From NCBI GenBank assembly GCA_900073065.1, contig FJOG01000001.1, forward strand, positions 1,892,439-1,956,438: 64,000 nt of DNA, in the 5' to 3' direction. Of this stretch, positions 1 through 12,843 are shown piece by piece. A model generated the notes under the pieces. That model worked only from the letters and a program-made list of their open reading frames with translations, was not told the origin of the DNA and ran no database searches. How positions within the stretch are numbered: position 1 is the first letter of the stretch; each line of letters begins with the position of its first letter. The translations under genes and the position numbers were made by a program. This DNA is from Phialocephala subalpina. Its lineage: Eukaryota > Ascomycota > Leotiomycetes > Helotiales > Mollisiaceae.

Positions 1-862
1 CCATACAGGGGTTTCCGGAGCTGAATTCTCTTCGGTGACAATTTTCGAAAGTCCAACTCGAAAGTCAACAGACGGTGGCTGAAGAGACGATGTTCGATTC
101 AGTGGCGGATTCCCAATCTGAAGGCGAGCCTGGTGTGCTTTGTGCAACGAGCATACAACGGATAGAGCCTCGTATAATTGAACAGAAGCCTTCTGAATTA
201 TGTCGCATTGCTTAATCGCGATAGCTGAAGAGGATGAAGGACGATTATCACTTGTAGCAGCCATAATCTTCTTAGTTTGGTCGGACAGTGCAATAAAGTC
301 CTGATTGGATTGGTGAAGTTGGTTGATGCAGTCCTGGAGACATAATTTCGACATGGCACATTTCAATTTTGTTTTGATTCGCGTGCGCGAGGCATTATCT
401 GATGGCATTGTCGGCTGGTGGGAGGTGTCAGTAAGATGTTGCTGAGATGTGTGGTGAGCTTGCACCTACCGGAAGTTGTTCATTCGAAATTCGAACATTG
501 GTAATTTCTGTTTCTTCCTCAATTGAGGACAATTGTATCCGAATCTCTTTTATGGCTGCCATACACGCGTTTGTAGAGTCACCTAATTGCCCAGAAAACC
601 TTGCCTCCAGATCGTTCGAAAACCAGTTGTGATGGTGTCCCTCCTCTAACATGCCGCGAGCCGTGTCTTCATCCGTCAAGGAATACAGCAACAGCTGACA
701 CTGAAGACGGAACATGGTTTTTTGAACTAGAAATCGTTGAAATTTGCCTAATTTTGGGACGTAATCCTTATATCGCTGGGATGGGACGAAGACATCTTCG
801 TAATGCTCAAGCGCTGATACTATTAGAGGTAGCACTACTAGAACAACTCCTAATGCTTCCAT
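1..862 (-). CDS. Uncharacterised fungal protein, N-terminal part (runs off left edge)
   Basis: Two exons are visible: 862-470 (131 codons from ATG) and 414-1, separated by a 55-nt intron at 415-469 (GTAGGT donor, CACCAG acceptor, phase 0). The second exon is open to the window edge, so at least 269 residues are present and the C-terminus is missing. The N-terminus starts MEALGVVLVVLPLIVSALEH, the hydrophobic opening typical of a large fungal family of unknown function (DUF7580-like, often annotated as prion-inhibition related). Next come an amphipathic helical stretch with YVPKLGKF and a region rich in Q and L. The second exon is low in hydrophobics and Ser/Gln rich. Family membership is from memory of the pattern and no function is known. 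The neighbouring zinc-finger remnant starts about 85 bp away and points the other way. Confidence 0.7.
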
Positions 863-947
863 AGTACTGAATCGGACGTCTTCAAATCTATCGACGGGAT
901 CGACTTTGGATGGGATAGTGGCATAACGTGGTGATTTTTAAAACAGA

Positions 948-1286
948 TTTCGGCATGAGTGTCCGAATGTGCCTCCAAATCTGCCCTACACCCGAGCAAG
1001 ATTTTGGTGTGGTTTCTGTGGCAGGTCCGTTGATCTTAAAAAGAAGGGTTTGGAGGCCTGGATTGAGCGTTTCGATCATATCGATGACCACTTTATGGGA
1101 CGTAGCGTGCCGAAGCAAAGCATCAGAGAATGGATACTTGTCGACAGCGACAAGCTGAAGGGAGACGTTGCGAGCACGCCCATATTCGGAGAGCTAAATT
1201 CAGATAAAGAGGATGAAGGCTCCAAGATCGAAGAAGCTGAGAGCAGCAGGCCACCAAAAAAATCCCAAAACAACTACGGGCTTTAA
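948..1286 (+). pseudogene. Remnant of a fungal C2H2-type zinc-finger protein
   Basis: An open stretch starts right after a good acceptor (TTTTAAAACAG at about 937-947) and ends at TAA 1284-1286. It reads IRHECPN, then RARFWCGFCG, then EAWIERFDHIDDHFMG. The paired cysteines (CGFC), the conserved W residues and the H-x3-H pair (HIDDH) are the signature of a C2H2-like module found in many filamentous-ascomycete proteins annotated as transcription factors. No start codon or earlier exon fits in the 85 bp between it and the divergent gene at 862, so it looks like an isolated 3' exon. The tail is acidic and ends in a lysine-rich segment. I infer a truncated gene. A missed upstream exon cannot be excluded. 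Confidence 0.5.
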
Positions 1287-1328
1287 AGTCATATTTTGCG
1301 TATGTTGTTGGTTAAAAATGCATTTTAG

Positions 1329-1675
1329 GACGAAAATATGAAGTCCAGTGTGAAGGTGGGTCGCCAAATGATCCCAGGTTCCATTTCAGTTGTGCAGTTT
1401 GTGATAATTCTCACAGATGGTGTTACAACTGTCAAATCGAAGACGAGCAAGCCGTCGAGAGGGATCTCCTCGAAAAGTCCCCTCCAACATCCCGAATAAA
1501 TGTGGACACGATTCGCGAGGCAAGGTCACATAAATCTAAACTAGAATATGTATGTGTTTCAGCGGAGATCGGGGCCAAGCGAGACATCGAATCGCACAGG
1601 AATACCGGCTACGGTCACTCTCCTCCAGGCATAGGCAAAGATTCGGCGATGTCAGAGGATGCGAGGAGCAAATAA
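1329..1675 (+). pseudogene. Cysteine-rich fragment, probably of a PHD-type protein
   Basis: After a TTTTAG acceptor the frame is open to a TAA at 1673-1675. Near its start it holds about eight metal-ligand-like residues: C, then HFSCAVC, then HRWCYNC. This spacing resembles a treble-clef or PHD-like zinc site. Downstream, a Lys/Glu/Ala-rich stretch (1676-1977) continues in shifted frames, as a coiled coil would after frameshifts. A true PHD finger in the same orientation lies beyond the assembly gap at 2475-2714, so all these pieces may belong to one gene. No intact gene can be drawn and the gap hides the middle. Decay is inferred from the frameshifts. Confidence 0.35.
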
Positions 1676-1977
1676 GACGCATGGAAAGGATCGAAGCAAA
1701 CGATACACACAGAGGCTCAGCAAGCCGAAAGCAAGAGAGAAGCTAAGGTTTTCATCGCTAAGAAAGGGCAAGAGAAATGGCTGAAGTTGGAAACGAAGGA
1801 AACAACCCTGGAACAGCGTCGTGAGGGAGGGCAAGCACTAATTCTCGACGAGGAAGGAATCGTTGATTCATCCGAAACTAGGAAGAAGATCGAGCCAGCA
1901 GATTCGAGCCAGCAGATGGGCGCCTCTCAGAAAAGCACCGCAAGGTAGAATTTGAGCTAAAGAAGGAAAAGGAGGGG

Positions 1978-2468
1978 NNNNNNNNNNNNNNNNNNNNNNN
2001 NNNNNNNNNNNNNNNNNNNNNNNNNNNNNNNNNNNNNNNNNNNNNNNNNNNNNNNNNNNNNNNNNNNNNNNNNNNNNNNNNNNNNNNNNNNNNNNNNNNN
2101 NNNNNNNNNNNNNNNNNNNNNNNNNNNNNNNNNNNNNNNNNNNNNNNNNNNNNNNNNNNNNNNNNNNNNNNNNNNNNNNNNNNNNNNNNNNNNNNNNNNN
2201 NNNNNNNNNNNNNNNNNNNNNNNNNNNNNNNNNNNNNNNNNNNNNNNNNNNNNNNNNNNNNNNNNNNNNNNNNNNNNNNNNNNNNNNNNNNNNNNNNNNN
2301 NNNNNNNNNNNNNNNNNNNNNNNNNNNNNNNNNNNNNNNNNNNNNNNNNNNNNNNNNNNNNNNNNNNNNNNNNNNNNNNNNNNNNNNNNNNNNNNNNNNN
2401 NNNNNNNNNNNNNNNNNNNNNNNNNNNNNNNNNNNNNNNNNNNNNNNNNNNNNNNNNNNNNNNNNNNN
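1978..2468. other. Assembly gap (491 N)
   Basis: A run of N. The left flank ends in GGAGGGG and the right flank starts with about eight G, so the gap probably sits on a G-rich low-complexity tract that stopped assembly. Any open frame across it is meaningless. Confidence 0.98.
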
Positions 2469-2474
2469 GGGGGG

Positions 2475-2714
2475 GGCGGAGAGCTCACGGAAGAGAGCGA
2501 CCAGGTTTTCAAATGTTTTTGCAGACCATACGGCCAGCTCGATGATGGAAGTCCTAGTATTGCTTGTGATAAGTGCAATATCTGGCAGCATAGTAAATGC
2601 GTGGGTGTAAGTCAAGTTGAGGCTGATCGTGAGGGATTCAGCTTTATCTGCAAGTCCTGCGATGACCCGGAAATACAAACAGATCTTGACGTCAAAGCGA
2701 GACCTGAAGTATAA
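2475..2714 (+). pseudogene. PHD-finger exon (partial gene, 5' side in gap)
   Basis: The frame is open from the gap edge to TAA 2712-2714. It encodes a clear C4HC3 PHD zinc finger: KCFCRPYGQ (C-x-C), IACDKCNIWQHSKC (C-x2-C, W, H-x3-C), then FICKSC (C-x2-C). In the family, PHD fingers read histone H3 tails. The spacing is complete, so the domain itself is undamaged. The fragment ends about 20 residues after the finger. The upstream part is lost in the gap or fragmented at 1329-1977. It may be the real C-terminus of a fungal PHD protein or the remains of one. The domain call is firm; the gene model is not. Confidence 0.6.
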
Positions 2715-2777
2715 ATACGGCTCAACCAGAGATACTAATATCCTCATTGAGTAACATCCAGGACCGTAACGCCGAGA

Positions 2778-3480
2778 ATGTTAAAAAATAAGCTTCGAAG
2801 CAGGACCAAACTTACTTCAAGCTACCAAGAAGGAATCATAGCAAAATTGTACAGCCAATGTTCATCAGCAATCGTTGCACCGATGGACCTTTACAAACAG
2901 ACTCCTGATGCCGTCGAGGTACCGCTCGCTTCTATGCTCGGTGTCACCTCAGAAAGGCTATTTCTATGGGGCGAATCACTTGAACCAGCAGACATAGAAT
3001 ACTTGTCGAAATGGTCTTGCGACTTGCGAAAAGCAATTATGCAGTATTTGATAGACATCTCGCAAGGTATCATTCGTGGTAAGCCGTCTTTGAAAAGCTT
3101 CACACATTTGAAAACTTCTGACAAGAAGAATGATTAGGGTTTGCATGCCAGATAGAACCAATGCCTTCGCACGAATTTTATGCCAGAGCTGCGCAATTAG
3201 CCTCGGGGTTATCCACAGGGGCAGGGTGGGACTTGCCAAACGAAGGGCAAACTTTCGATCCCGAAACGGCGATGACCTCGCAGACCTGGTCGATGATATG
3301 TACACAAGTGTTGAGTGCTTAATGGATTTGAACCTCTCCATTGCCCGGGTGCTCCGTAAGCGAAATGTCATTCGTTTTACGACACAAGATGGTGGTTCTG
3401 CAACAGGACTGGAAACGGACTCATCAGATCAGCATTCTGCTCATTCTAGAGTTAAGAGTGCTGGAGATTACGAGGTGTAA
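2778..3480 (+). pseudogene. Fungal helical N-terminal domain protein, probably frameshifted
   Basis: Two overlapping open frames (2778-3137 and 3130-3480) together give a recognisable pattern. The first contains CSSAIVAPMDLYKQ, a LFLWGESLE motif and a helix ending IDISQGIIRG. The second contains DDLADLVDDMYTSVECLMD followed by SIARVLRKRNVIR. This order (a 'LWG' or 'xWAGNIG' motif, a helix pair, then a helix ending in [IL]R) is the N-terminal helical domain commonly placed before C2H2 fingers in fungal proteins of unknown function. The frame change near 3080-3240 could be a missed intron, but no convincing donor-acceptor pair was found and the usual downstream part is absent. The C2H2 remnant at 948-1286 is the kind of module normally found downstream, so the locus may be rearranged. 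Decay is inferred. Confidence 0.4.
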
Positions 3481-5534
3481 TCTAGTAAAGCTAGGATGAG
3501 GGGTTTATATTTTGTCAAGGATCAAGATGTAAGTTTTATGATATAGATCACAGGTTTGATCACGGCCGATACAGCTAGGATGCTCCGTTGCTTAGATGAT
3601 AGTGGGGAAACGCAGATCTAGGACATGATCAAATGAGACTGAGGGGAGGAACTTCAAAATCTGCTCAAGGAAATGCAAGAACGGCGCATGGACATCTTTT
3701 CTGGGACAGACTTCTCGACGAGTATGAAATAGGATATGAATTTCAATATATGTCGCCGCGTTTGGCTCACATCAAGACTGATTGTAAGAACGGTATATCT
3801 ATTTCATGCTAGACAATTTTAAACCCAATGAACAGATAATTTGAGATGAAGATACGCTCTAGGTTCACGTCAAGATCTCCTGGAAGGCGGCTCCAACGTG
3901 CAAACTAACATCGAAAGGACAGCAGCCACTGAACGGTGACACGTAAACAGCCATGAAAGTCCACGACGGTGGTTTGGAGGAAGACAGGTGTGAAGTACAA
4001 CTGCTAGTAGAATAGACTCGACTCAATGAATTTCCAATGACTGATTTTCTGGCGACGAGTAAGTGGCTGCTGAGTGTTAGCACTTGCATGCCAATCGAGT
4101 TCACACTCTGCGGTGTCCTCAAGTCAAGCTCGGTCCTGATTGTCACGATGTCTTGATATTCGAGACTCGGAAAACAGTACTTGGTCAAGGGAACGACTTT
4201 GTTGACAGCCGTAGGGACTTGTTCGACATTGGCGTGAAACTTCATGACCATGGGATTTGAGCATCGCCAGTTTCTGGTACAAGAGGTGTGTCTATCGACC
4301 ATTGACATATCCCACAAGCGCTTACCTGCCTCATTGTCTTTGAATCTCCAGAAAAACTGAGGACAACCACCACACCGACGTGCGCCACTATGCGAGATCA
4401 CTGCTGTTTTCATGCTCGCCCAAAGAATGCTTGGCCGTGCTGAACCAAGGACTGCCTTGCCGCACACACGCAGATATCGCACATCTCAATATGGGATGCG
4501 AATCGTGCTCTACCAGGCCAGAATCTGACATGAGGCTCCCCTATCTTTGAGCTGAAGTAATTCTCACTCTTTGCTACCAGAATCCTTTCCGAGTTATCCA
4601 ATCAATAAGTAAAACAGCTGGCGGGGTCTCGGCACCAACCGTACTTTGATAAGCTTTCAGTCAACCGCAGATGCGCCCGTGTTGGAAATTTCAGGGTATT
4701 GATTGAGACATTGGAGAAGTTGTGGCGACGTATGGCTGGTTGTACAACTTGCACGTTGCTCGTAGTCGAGGAGTCGTCACCGCCATCAGGATGAATTGCT
4801 TCTGCCAGGAGCCTGAGGACAACTGCCAGCCGGGCATGGCAAATACGACTGTACATCGAATACGGACGGAGTGGCATACGAAGAATTCGACGGGTCGGCC
4901 GACCTTTCTCAGGAGGCAGTTGCCTCCTGCAAAGCATCATGCTGCCAGCTTTTTTTCTCTTCGCTGCCATGTTTGATGGAGACAGCAGCCAAGAACCCTG
5001 CGAGAAACTCAGTTCCTGGCGATCGTTGCTCTAAAAATAAGCACCACTACTGGCCGGAGGCACTGCCACCTCGTACCAGGTAAAGTAGCGAATCAGAGCC
5101 CAGTATCTGCCAGTTTTGACGTTAAGAAGCCCCCTTTTTTCGACCAGCAAGTAGGTGTTTAATCATAGAACGCCAACCGCTCAGGAGAAGTGTGTAGAAT
5201 AGTGAGCCCTAGAGCATACAAGGCAGATTCATTAAAGCGGCTGAAGAAAGCTGCTCAAAGGGCGTGTGAGCTGACAAGCCGGGGCTTGAACTTTCCTTGC
5301 ACTTCGGTTGCCCCACCAATGGCGATACGAGCCTAAACAGGAGTAGGACAGCTTTAGCTGGTATGAAACACGTTCATAAAGTCCAGCTTCCATCACGAAA
5401 TACTTCCTCTCCCAAACCACTTTCTTCTCCTTCACCACCTTCTCGTGCTTTGCTTTCCATTCGTTCACTGCGCAGAATACTCTCCAACACCTCAAGCCAA
5501 TTTCCTCTTTGCACATCTCCTAGAATCAGTCAAG
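3481..5534. other. No confident gene; weak minus-strand coding traces at 3.9-4.6 kb
   Basis: There are two overlapping minus-strand frames, 4482-3865 (205 codons) and 4601-4410. They include Cys-rich bits (EMCDICVCAARQ, RRCGGCPQFFW) and one plausible intron (GTAAGC to CCAG). No consistent model or family was found. The last 150 bp before gfa1 are CT-rich, as expected for a promoter and 5' leader. Confidence 0.4.
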
Positions 5535-7993
<2,459 letters not shown>

Positions 7994-8458
7994 GGGGCGG
8001 GTCTCGGTCTTTGTCTTTGCTATTAGCGAATGGGAAAAATGGTTACGGAACGGAATTATGGCTTTCTAGCTTCTGAAAATACTCTTACGCAATGAACTTA
8101 TGTAGTCTAGACGTATGAAGTTTGATTATTGAAACCTCAGGGCTCTCTTCGTGGATTCTTTTTGTGTTGTGAAATCATGGGAGCACCTTCCTTCAATTCG
8201 TGGAAAGTACGAACTAACATCAACGGCAAGATTGGAGAACGGCAGGTACGACGAGGTCGGCGCGGGTATCTGTGTGATCTCATTTGTGGAGAAGTTTCCC
8301 TCGTCCCAAATATTCTGGTACACTACGATTTTGACAGTCTTCTAGTCTCCTTCCATGGCATGCACCATTCCTACCCAAGCTGTTACGGTTCCAACCATTC
8401 GAGCATACCGACACCATTCTCTGAACGATTAAGATGTGAAGACTAGACAGCGGCAGCT
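7994..8458. other. gfa1 3' region, no gene
   Basis: Short overlapping frames without a family pattern. Probably the 3' UTR of gfa1 and spacer. Confidence 0.5.
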
Positions 8459-8889
8459 ATGCCTAGGCAATCAATAGCCTCGATGCTTCCGTCATCGATA
8501 CATCACCTCGAGTACAAATGTCCGAATACACATTCGACATTCATGTCGTGTAAACAAGCTCCAGCATTATCATTCACACTTTCGAAGGTCTTAATGTTGC
8601 AAAACCTCAGAGCTCACTTAGAGCATCCACCAAACAAGGAATATTTGTCTTCCATCCCAGCTGATGTTCCTCCACCATATCCTGCCGAGGAAGATTTTCA
8701 GGCATGGCAGCAATACGTACCGTCACCGTAAGTATTGACCAAATACCTGCAGAAGCGATCCTAATACATAGCAGGATCGCACCAGGCGATGACCGAACCA
8801 TCGCCCTTGTTAAAAGCCACGAAGTATTCCACTTTAGCAAGAGCAAGCTCGAGCAGCGCAACTGTCGAGGCTTCTTGAAGCTCATCTAG
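8459..8889 (+). CDS. Hypothetical small protein with PPPY motif
   Basis: The model has an ATG at 8459, a 47-nt intron at 8728-8774 (GTAAGT to GCAG) and a TAG at 8887, giving 127 residues. The protein contains ADVPPPYPAEEDF, a proline-rich PPxY motif that in other proteins binds WW domains, and a basic C-terminal part. The intron has a strong donor and keeps the frame, which favours a real gene. No family is recognised. It ends 7 bp before another open frame on the same strand, so the two could be pieces of one gene. Confidence 0.3.
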
Positions 8890-8896
8890 AGACACG

Positions 8897-9556
8897 ATGA
8901 CGGCTTATTTAATATTATGGGTAACGACTATGATGGATCGCATTCGACGACGCAAGTACGCCTTAGACAATGGTGGTGTAATCCCTCAACGGTTTTGTCC
9001 AAAGGCGATGGAATACAGAGAACATCAAGTGTCGAATAGTGCTCTGCCAGAAGGCTCAAACAATGGCTTATACTTGCGTATCATGCTGGAAGACTTCTTG
9101 ACCGATTTTCTAGGCAAAGCGCCTTTTCAGCCGGGACCAACTATATACACACCCGAGAAGATATGGCCAAGTTCACCTATAGTAGCCTTATACAAAGCCA
9201 CTACATTGTTGCATGGTCTGAATCTTAGTCGTGTCCTAGAGGACCTTAGATGGCAACTGAAGAAGCTACAAGACATTTACAGCAAACCCATAGACTTATT
9301 GGCGCCTGAACCGGAATTTGAATGGGGCGGGGCGAAAATAACTATCGACGACCCAATTGGGGAAGGGGGAGTCACTAGATCGAACTCCTCGCTCCACTAA
9401 GACATCGATAATCAGGCTGGAGAGAGGGTCATGGGTGAGGGTAATGGCGTTGGCCAAACTTCGAACAAGATGCCTGTGGAGAATGTCGAGAGAAGAGGTG
9501 GACAAAGCGGCATCGACGGCGATAGTGGTATTGATGTTTCTCTCGGGACACGCTAA
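8897..9556 (+). pseudogene. Hypothetical gene interrupted by an in-frame TAA
   Basis: From ATG 8897 the frame runs 167 codons to TAA 9398-9400. It then continues in the same frame for 51 more codons, with a Gly/Asn/Glu-rich composition (GEGNGVGQTSNK, SGIDGDSGID), to TAA 9554. The first part contains EDFLTDFLGKAPFQPGP and a helix-rich LSRVLEDLRWQLKKLQ. The composition on both sides of the stop looks coding. The TAA could come from CAA by one C-to-T change. No intron of usual size would remove it. The protein is not recognised. It may simply end at 9400. Confidence 0.35.
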
Positions 9557-9958
9557 AGGCAGTCGTCCTCTTCGAAGAATATAAATGGGTTCGACTGTCT
9601 GGAATGGGGACCAGCCAACACGAGTGAAGATGCTGCTTGGTTTTTTTAGACAAATGGTATAGATATTTCAATCTCTATCACGTTAAAGAAGGCTTCCAAC
9701 CGTATTTTCTTTTCACGACGGGTTTTTTCCAGAATAATACTAGATTCGTTCCGAGAACTTTAATATCAGCTGTGAGTATGCAAGAGAAGATGGTCAGCTG
9801 ATCGGTTATTTTAGTAGAATCAAAAACGCATTGACTATCTATGGTTAAAAGTGGTTCAACGTCGTAGCTTCCTTCCATTATAAAATAAAATATTAACAAT
9901 TACAACCGCAAACGACCACATCTAAGTACTTTGGCATCTTGTTGAAACCTCAGCAATA

Positions 9959-10438
9959 ATGCTAGAACGCACAAACAGCAATCTAGTCGAGGCGGGTCTA
10001 AGACCAACGAGGACTAGTAGCATACGCAATGGCCTGTGCTTAAACACTCGCGATTTTGAATGCGATTCGATCGACTCCTCTTCGACCGACCACCACTCTT
10101 CTACCGATCACTACTCAGACCCAAATCGCAAAGATGACTACTCTATTTATCAAGAAAACCCCCCGCCTTACGCAATGAGTTCTCCACCCATTCTTCTTGA
10201 AGATATGCCACTCTCAAGCGCACCGCAATGGGCTGCCGATCAACCTGCTGCCACGCAACCTGCTGCCAACCAGCCAGCTCTCGGCGCATCGGCTCCCGCC
10301 CAATCCGCTCCCGCCCAATCCGCTCCCGATCAACATCCTGCCACAAAGGGGTGTTGGCCATTCCATAATTGGTATTGTGGATCTAGGGGAAACAAGGACA
10401 AGAGCGAGCCACTCCTTCCTCGAAACTCCATCACGTGA
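9959..10438 (+). CDS. Proline/alanine-rich hypothetical protein, possibly frame-disrupted membrane protein
   Basis: ATG 9959 to TGA 10436 gives 159 residues. The N-terminal half is Ser/Asp rich (SSSTDHHSSTDHYSD) and is followed by ENPPPYAM, then short repeats (QPAATQPAANQPA; SAPAQ twice) and a Lys-rich end. In the frame one step behind, the DNA from 10387 to 10594 continues with GCGCCIG, a hydrophobic segment VLGMFLVTVCVVVWLY and a short polar tail. The combination of disordered proline-rich region, CC motif and single membrane helix is one I associate with a fungal family of tail-anchored proteins. So the gene may have a C-terminal membrane anchor reached by an unrecognised intron, or it may be frameshifted. 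Function unknown. Confidence 0.45.
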   Translation: MLERTNSNLVEAGLRPTRTSSIRNGLCLNTRDFECDSIDSSSTDHHSSTDHYSDPNRKDDYSIYQENPPPYAMSSPPILLEDMPLSSAPQWAADQPAATQPAANQPALGASAPAQSAPAQSAPDQHPATKGCWPFHNWYCGSRGNKDKSEPLLPRNSIT

Positions 10439-10860
10439 ACATTACTGGTTGTGGCTGTTGTATTGGCAACTTCCATGGCGTACCTTGGGCTAGGGTTCTC
10501 GGGATGTTCTTGGTTACTGTATGCGTCGTGGTGTGGTTATACAACCGTCCATCGGGTGACTCGACTCCTCCCTCAATCCCAATATAATCTTCTCGGTATG
10601 AATATATTCTTCTTCGAAGTAATTATATTTTGCTAATAACTTATTTAGATTATCTTCCTTTTCCAGTATTCAATCGCCGATTTCGATCTTGATAACCGAA
10701 AATCATATCGATAGAGTTTAGTGGTTTTCTTTGGCGCTTCGGAGCCTTCGAGTTACGGCCGCTTTGAGGAATTCGAAAAAAGGTTTCTGCATACGGGAAT
10801 GGCGTTAATAGTATCAAAGGGATAAACTTCGTACAGGAAGGGCGTTTTGAGCATTGATCT

Positions 10861-10960
10861 TGCCTTTGGAGCATGGTTTTTGACTTTGGAGTATGGCATT
10901 CGACTTTGGAGCATGGTTCTTGACTTTGGAGTATGGCATTCGACTTTGGAGCATGGTTTT
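10861..10960. repeat. Minisatellite, five 20-bp units
   Basis: Five head-to-tail 20-bp units with core ACTTTGGAGYATGG. Units alternate between a 'GCATGGTT' and a 'GTATGGCA' version, so the higher-order unit is 40 bp. The third and fifth units are nearly identical, as are the second and fourth. Confidence 0.9.
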
Positions 10961-12266
10961 TTGACGAGTACAAAAGAATACCTCGCGTTTCTTCGCAGCT
11001 TCGTACTATTATAATTGATACTAGTCGGAGTCACTTCTTTGCTCTTCACGACGGGTTTACCGTCTCGAGGTTGTGTATGGTAAATACTACCCATCGTCTC
11101 TTAATCTCTTCTCCCCTCTACAAGCTTTCCAATACCTTCAAAGATGTCTGGAGCACCTCGCGCGAGACTCTGCGGTCGCCGTTTACGTCTGCGGCTCCGC
11201 GGAGCAGCAATAGGAACTTGTGTCTTGGTTTGTGCGTGGAGTCCGGAAATCGAGGTCGTTATATCGCTGACCTTGCTGTAGACAACTTAAACGATTCCAG
11301 TGGTCGCTTGTTCGACCGCCGCGGCATATGTATGATGGAATACGAAGTGAGAGGAGTGCAGCATGGCAAGAATATCGACTACGATCTCTGCTTCGAAATT
11401 CGTATAGCCGTCACTTTGGCTGGGTCTATTCGAAGCACAACGACGACCCCTAAACTATTGATATTCACGACCCACAAGCTTCCATTCCTTACGACAAAGA
11501 ATCCGCCTTCCTTCAGAAGCTCTTCTGCGGCTCTCGGCTCTCTTTTGCAGCCATCAAGTTGCCTCCTAACTGAAAATCCTGTTGGTAAGAATCCTCCATT
11601 CCCAACCCCTCTACTCCACCATCTATCCTCTACCATCCTTTCCTATGCTGCGCCATCCCATTAAGCGCTCCAACATCCCACATTGCATTTGCTGACTTCT
11701 GCGCATCCATACCCATTCTCACTCCTCTTGTCCCATTTGAAAATGATGATGTTCAGCAGGACCCTCTCGGCCCTAAAGCCCCTTCTCCCCAGCCTTGGAG
11801 TAGTCAATAAGATGATGGATATATAGGTACCCGTCGGAGTAGTCAGGGAGGTCAAGGAGGTCAGGGAGAGTGGTGCCGAGGGAAGCTGTGCCAAGGGAAG
11901 CTGTGCCAAGGGCAGAGGTGCTGAGGGAAAGCCGAAGAAGTGAGTACGAGAGTGTTTGAGAGGAGAAAAGCCAGAATGGCAGAGGAAGCGGAGATTGGCA
12001 CCAAGAGTGACACACAATAATGTGCATGGGTACACCGGATTTTGCTGGCAGTGTAATGTCAACCTTTTCTCGCCTCCACTTCATGGCTTGGTATTTGATA
12101 AATTGAACTTTCCGGGCTTTCATGAAGATTCCATAATCCTTTTAGCATACCAAATGACTGTGCTAAATACCTAATTGTTTTGCGGCAATTGGGAACGCAA
12201 TTCTATTTCACAATCTAGCATGTGCTGGTTGGGGATGCCAGGATGCTGGTCGCGCTCGCTAAACTA
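10961..12266. other. No confident gene; contains a 243-codon open frame
   Basis: An open frame at 10933-11664 starts inside the minisatellite, shows no family pattern and contains long Ser/Thr runs. It is not called as a gene. The minus strand at 11660-12120 also has open frames, made of simple repeats. Confidence 0.4.
11866..11925. repeat. Tandem repeat, four 15-bp units
   Basis: Units of consensus GGAAGCTGTGCCAAG; the second and third are identical and the outer two diverged. A shorter 9-bp repeat (TCAGGGAGG type) lies just before it at about 11842-11868. On the minus strand this reads as LAQLP and TSL repeats. Confidence 0.85.
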
Positions 12267-12309
12267 CTTCAGGAACAGCGCTAACTCCACTAGCGCTGTT
12301 CCTGAAGTT
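12267..12309. repeat. Perfect 18-bp inverted repeat (hairpin)
   Basis: Arms ACTTCAGGAACAGCGCTA (12267-12284) and its exact complement (12292-12309) flank a 7-nt loop. A second, shorter hairpin follows at 12321-12345 (AGGAAGCG / CGCTTCCT). No flanking gene uses it as a terminator. It could be a small mobile-element relic. Confidence 0.9.
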
Positions 12310-12724
12310 ATGTGGACAAAGGAAGCGAGGATACCGCGCTTCCTCTATACGAAGCTCTTTGGCACAATAGCATGTCTTCAGATTACGCGTTGTTGCTTCA
12401 ATGGAGCTCAGAGTACTAGTCCCTGAAGATCCTGCTGTTTTGTCTGCTTTTGCGCCAGGTTTCTCTGCGTAGGCTGCCTACTTACGTTGAGCTTTTCTCT
12501 AACACCTTATTATTGACGTCACTACTTTACTTCCAAACAACATCTTATACTTCACGCGCTTTCTTTACAGAAGTACACGTTCTTCGAGCAGTCTTCAAGT
12601 TGCTTTCAATCCATATTCACATACGCTCACATTCAAAAGCTCCTCAAGAAATGTCTTAAGGGCAAGATACTCCGATGACCAACACGTCAAGCAACGTGCC
12701 TTTCATTCCCTCTCCTTCTAGCGG

Positions 12725-12843
12725 TATCCCATCGACCGGTGAGACATGGTCCACGCCAGGCATCACAGCTAAGTAGTCGTGGTTGCCTAACGATTTTAAC
12801 TATGATGCCTGGCGTGGACTATGTCTCACCGGTCGAAGGGATA
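12725..12843. repeat. 44-bp inverted repeat with 31-bp spacer
   Basis: The left arm 12725-12768 and right arm 12800-12843 match at 41 of 44 positions in inverted orientation. Two of the three mismatches are C/T or G/A transitions. The right arm holds the start codons (12802, 12805) of the interrupted ORF, so the left arm is an inverted copy of that gene's beginning. Read on the minus strand it gives MPGVDHVSPVDGI, against MPGVDYVSPVEGI on the plus strand. Confidence 0.9.

Noticed and set aside
1868..2747. Long minus-strand frames across the N gap
   Set aside because: They are open only because N codons contain no stops.
10933..11664. 243-codon open frame on the plus strand
   Set aside because: It begins inside a minisatellite, has no family pattern and an odd Ser/Thr-rich composition, and no splice evidence supports it.
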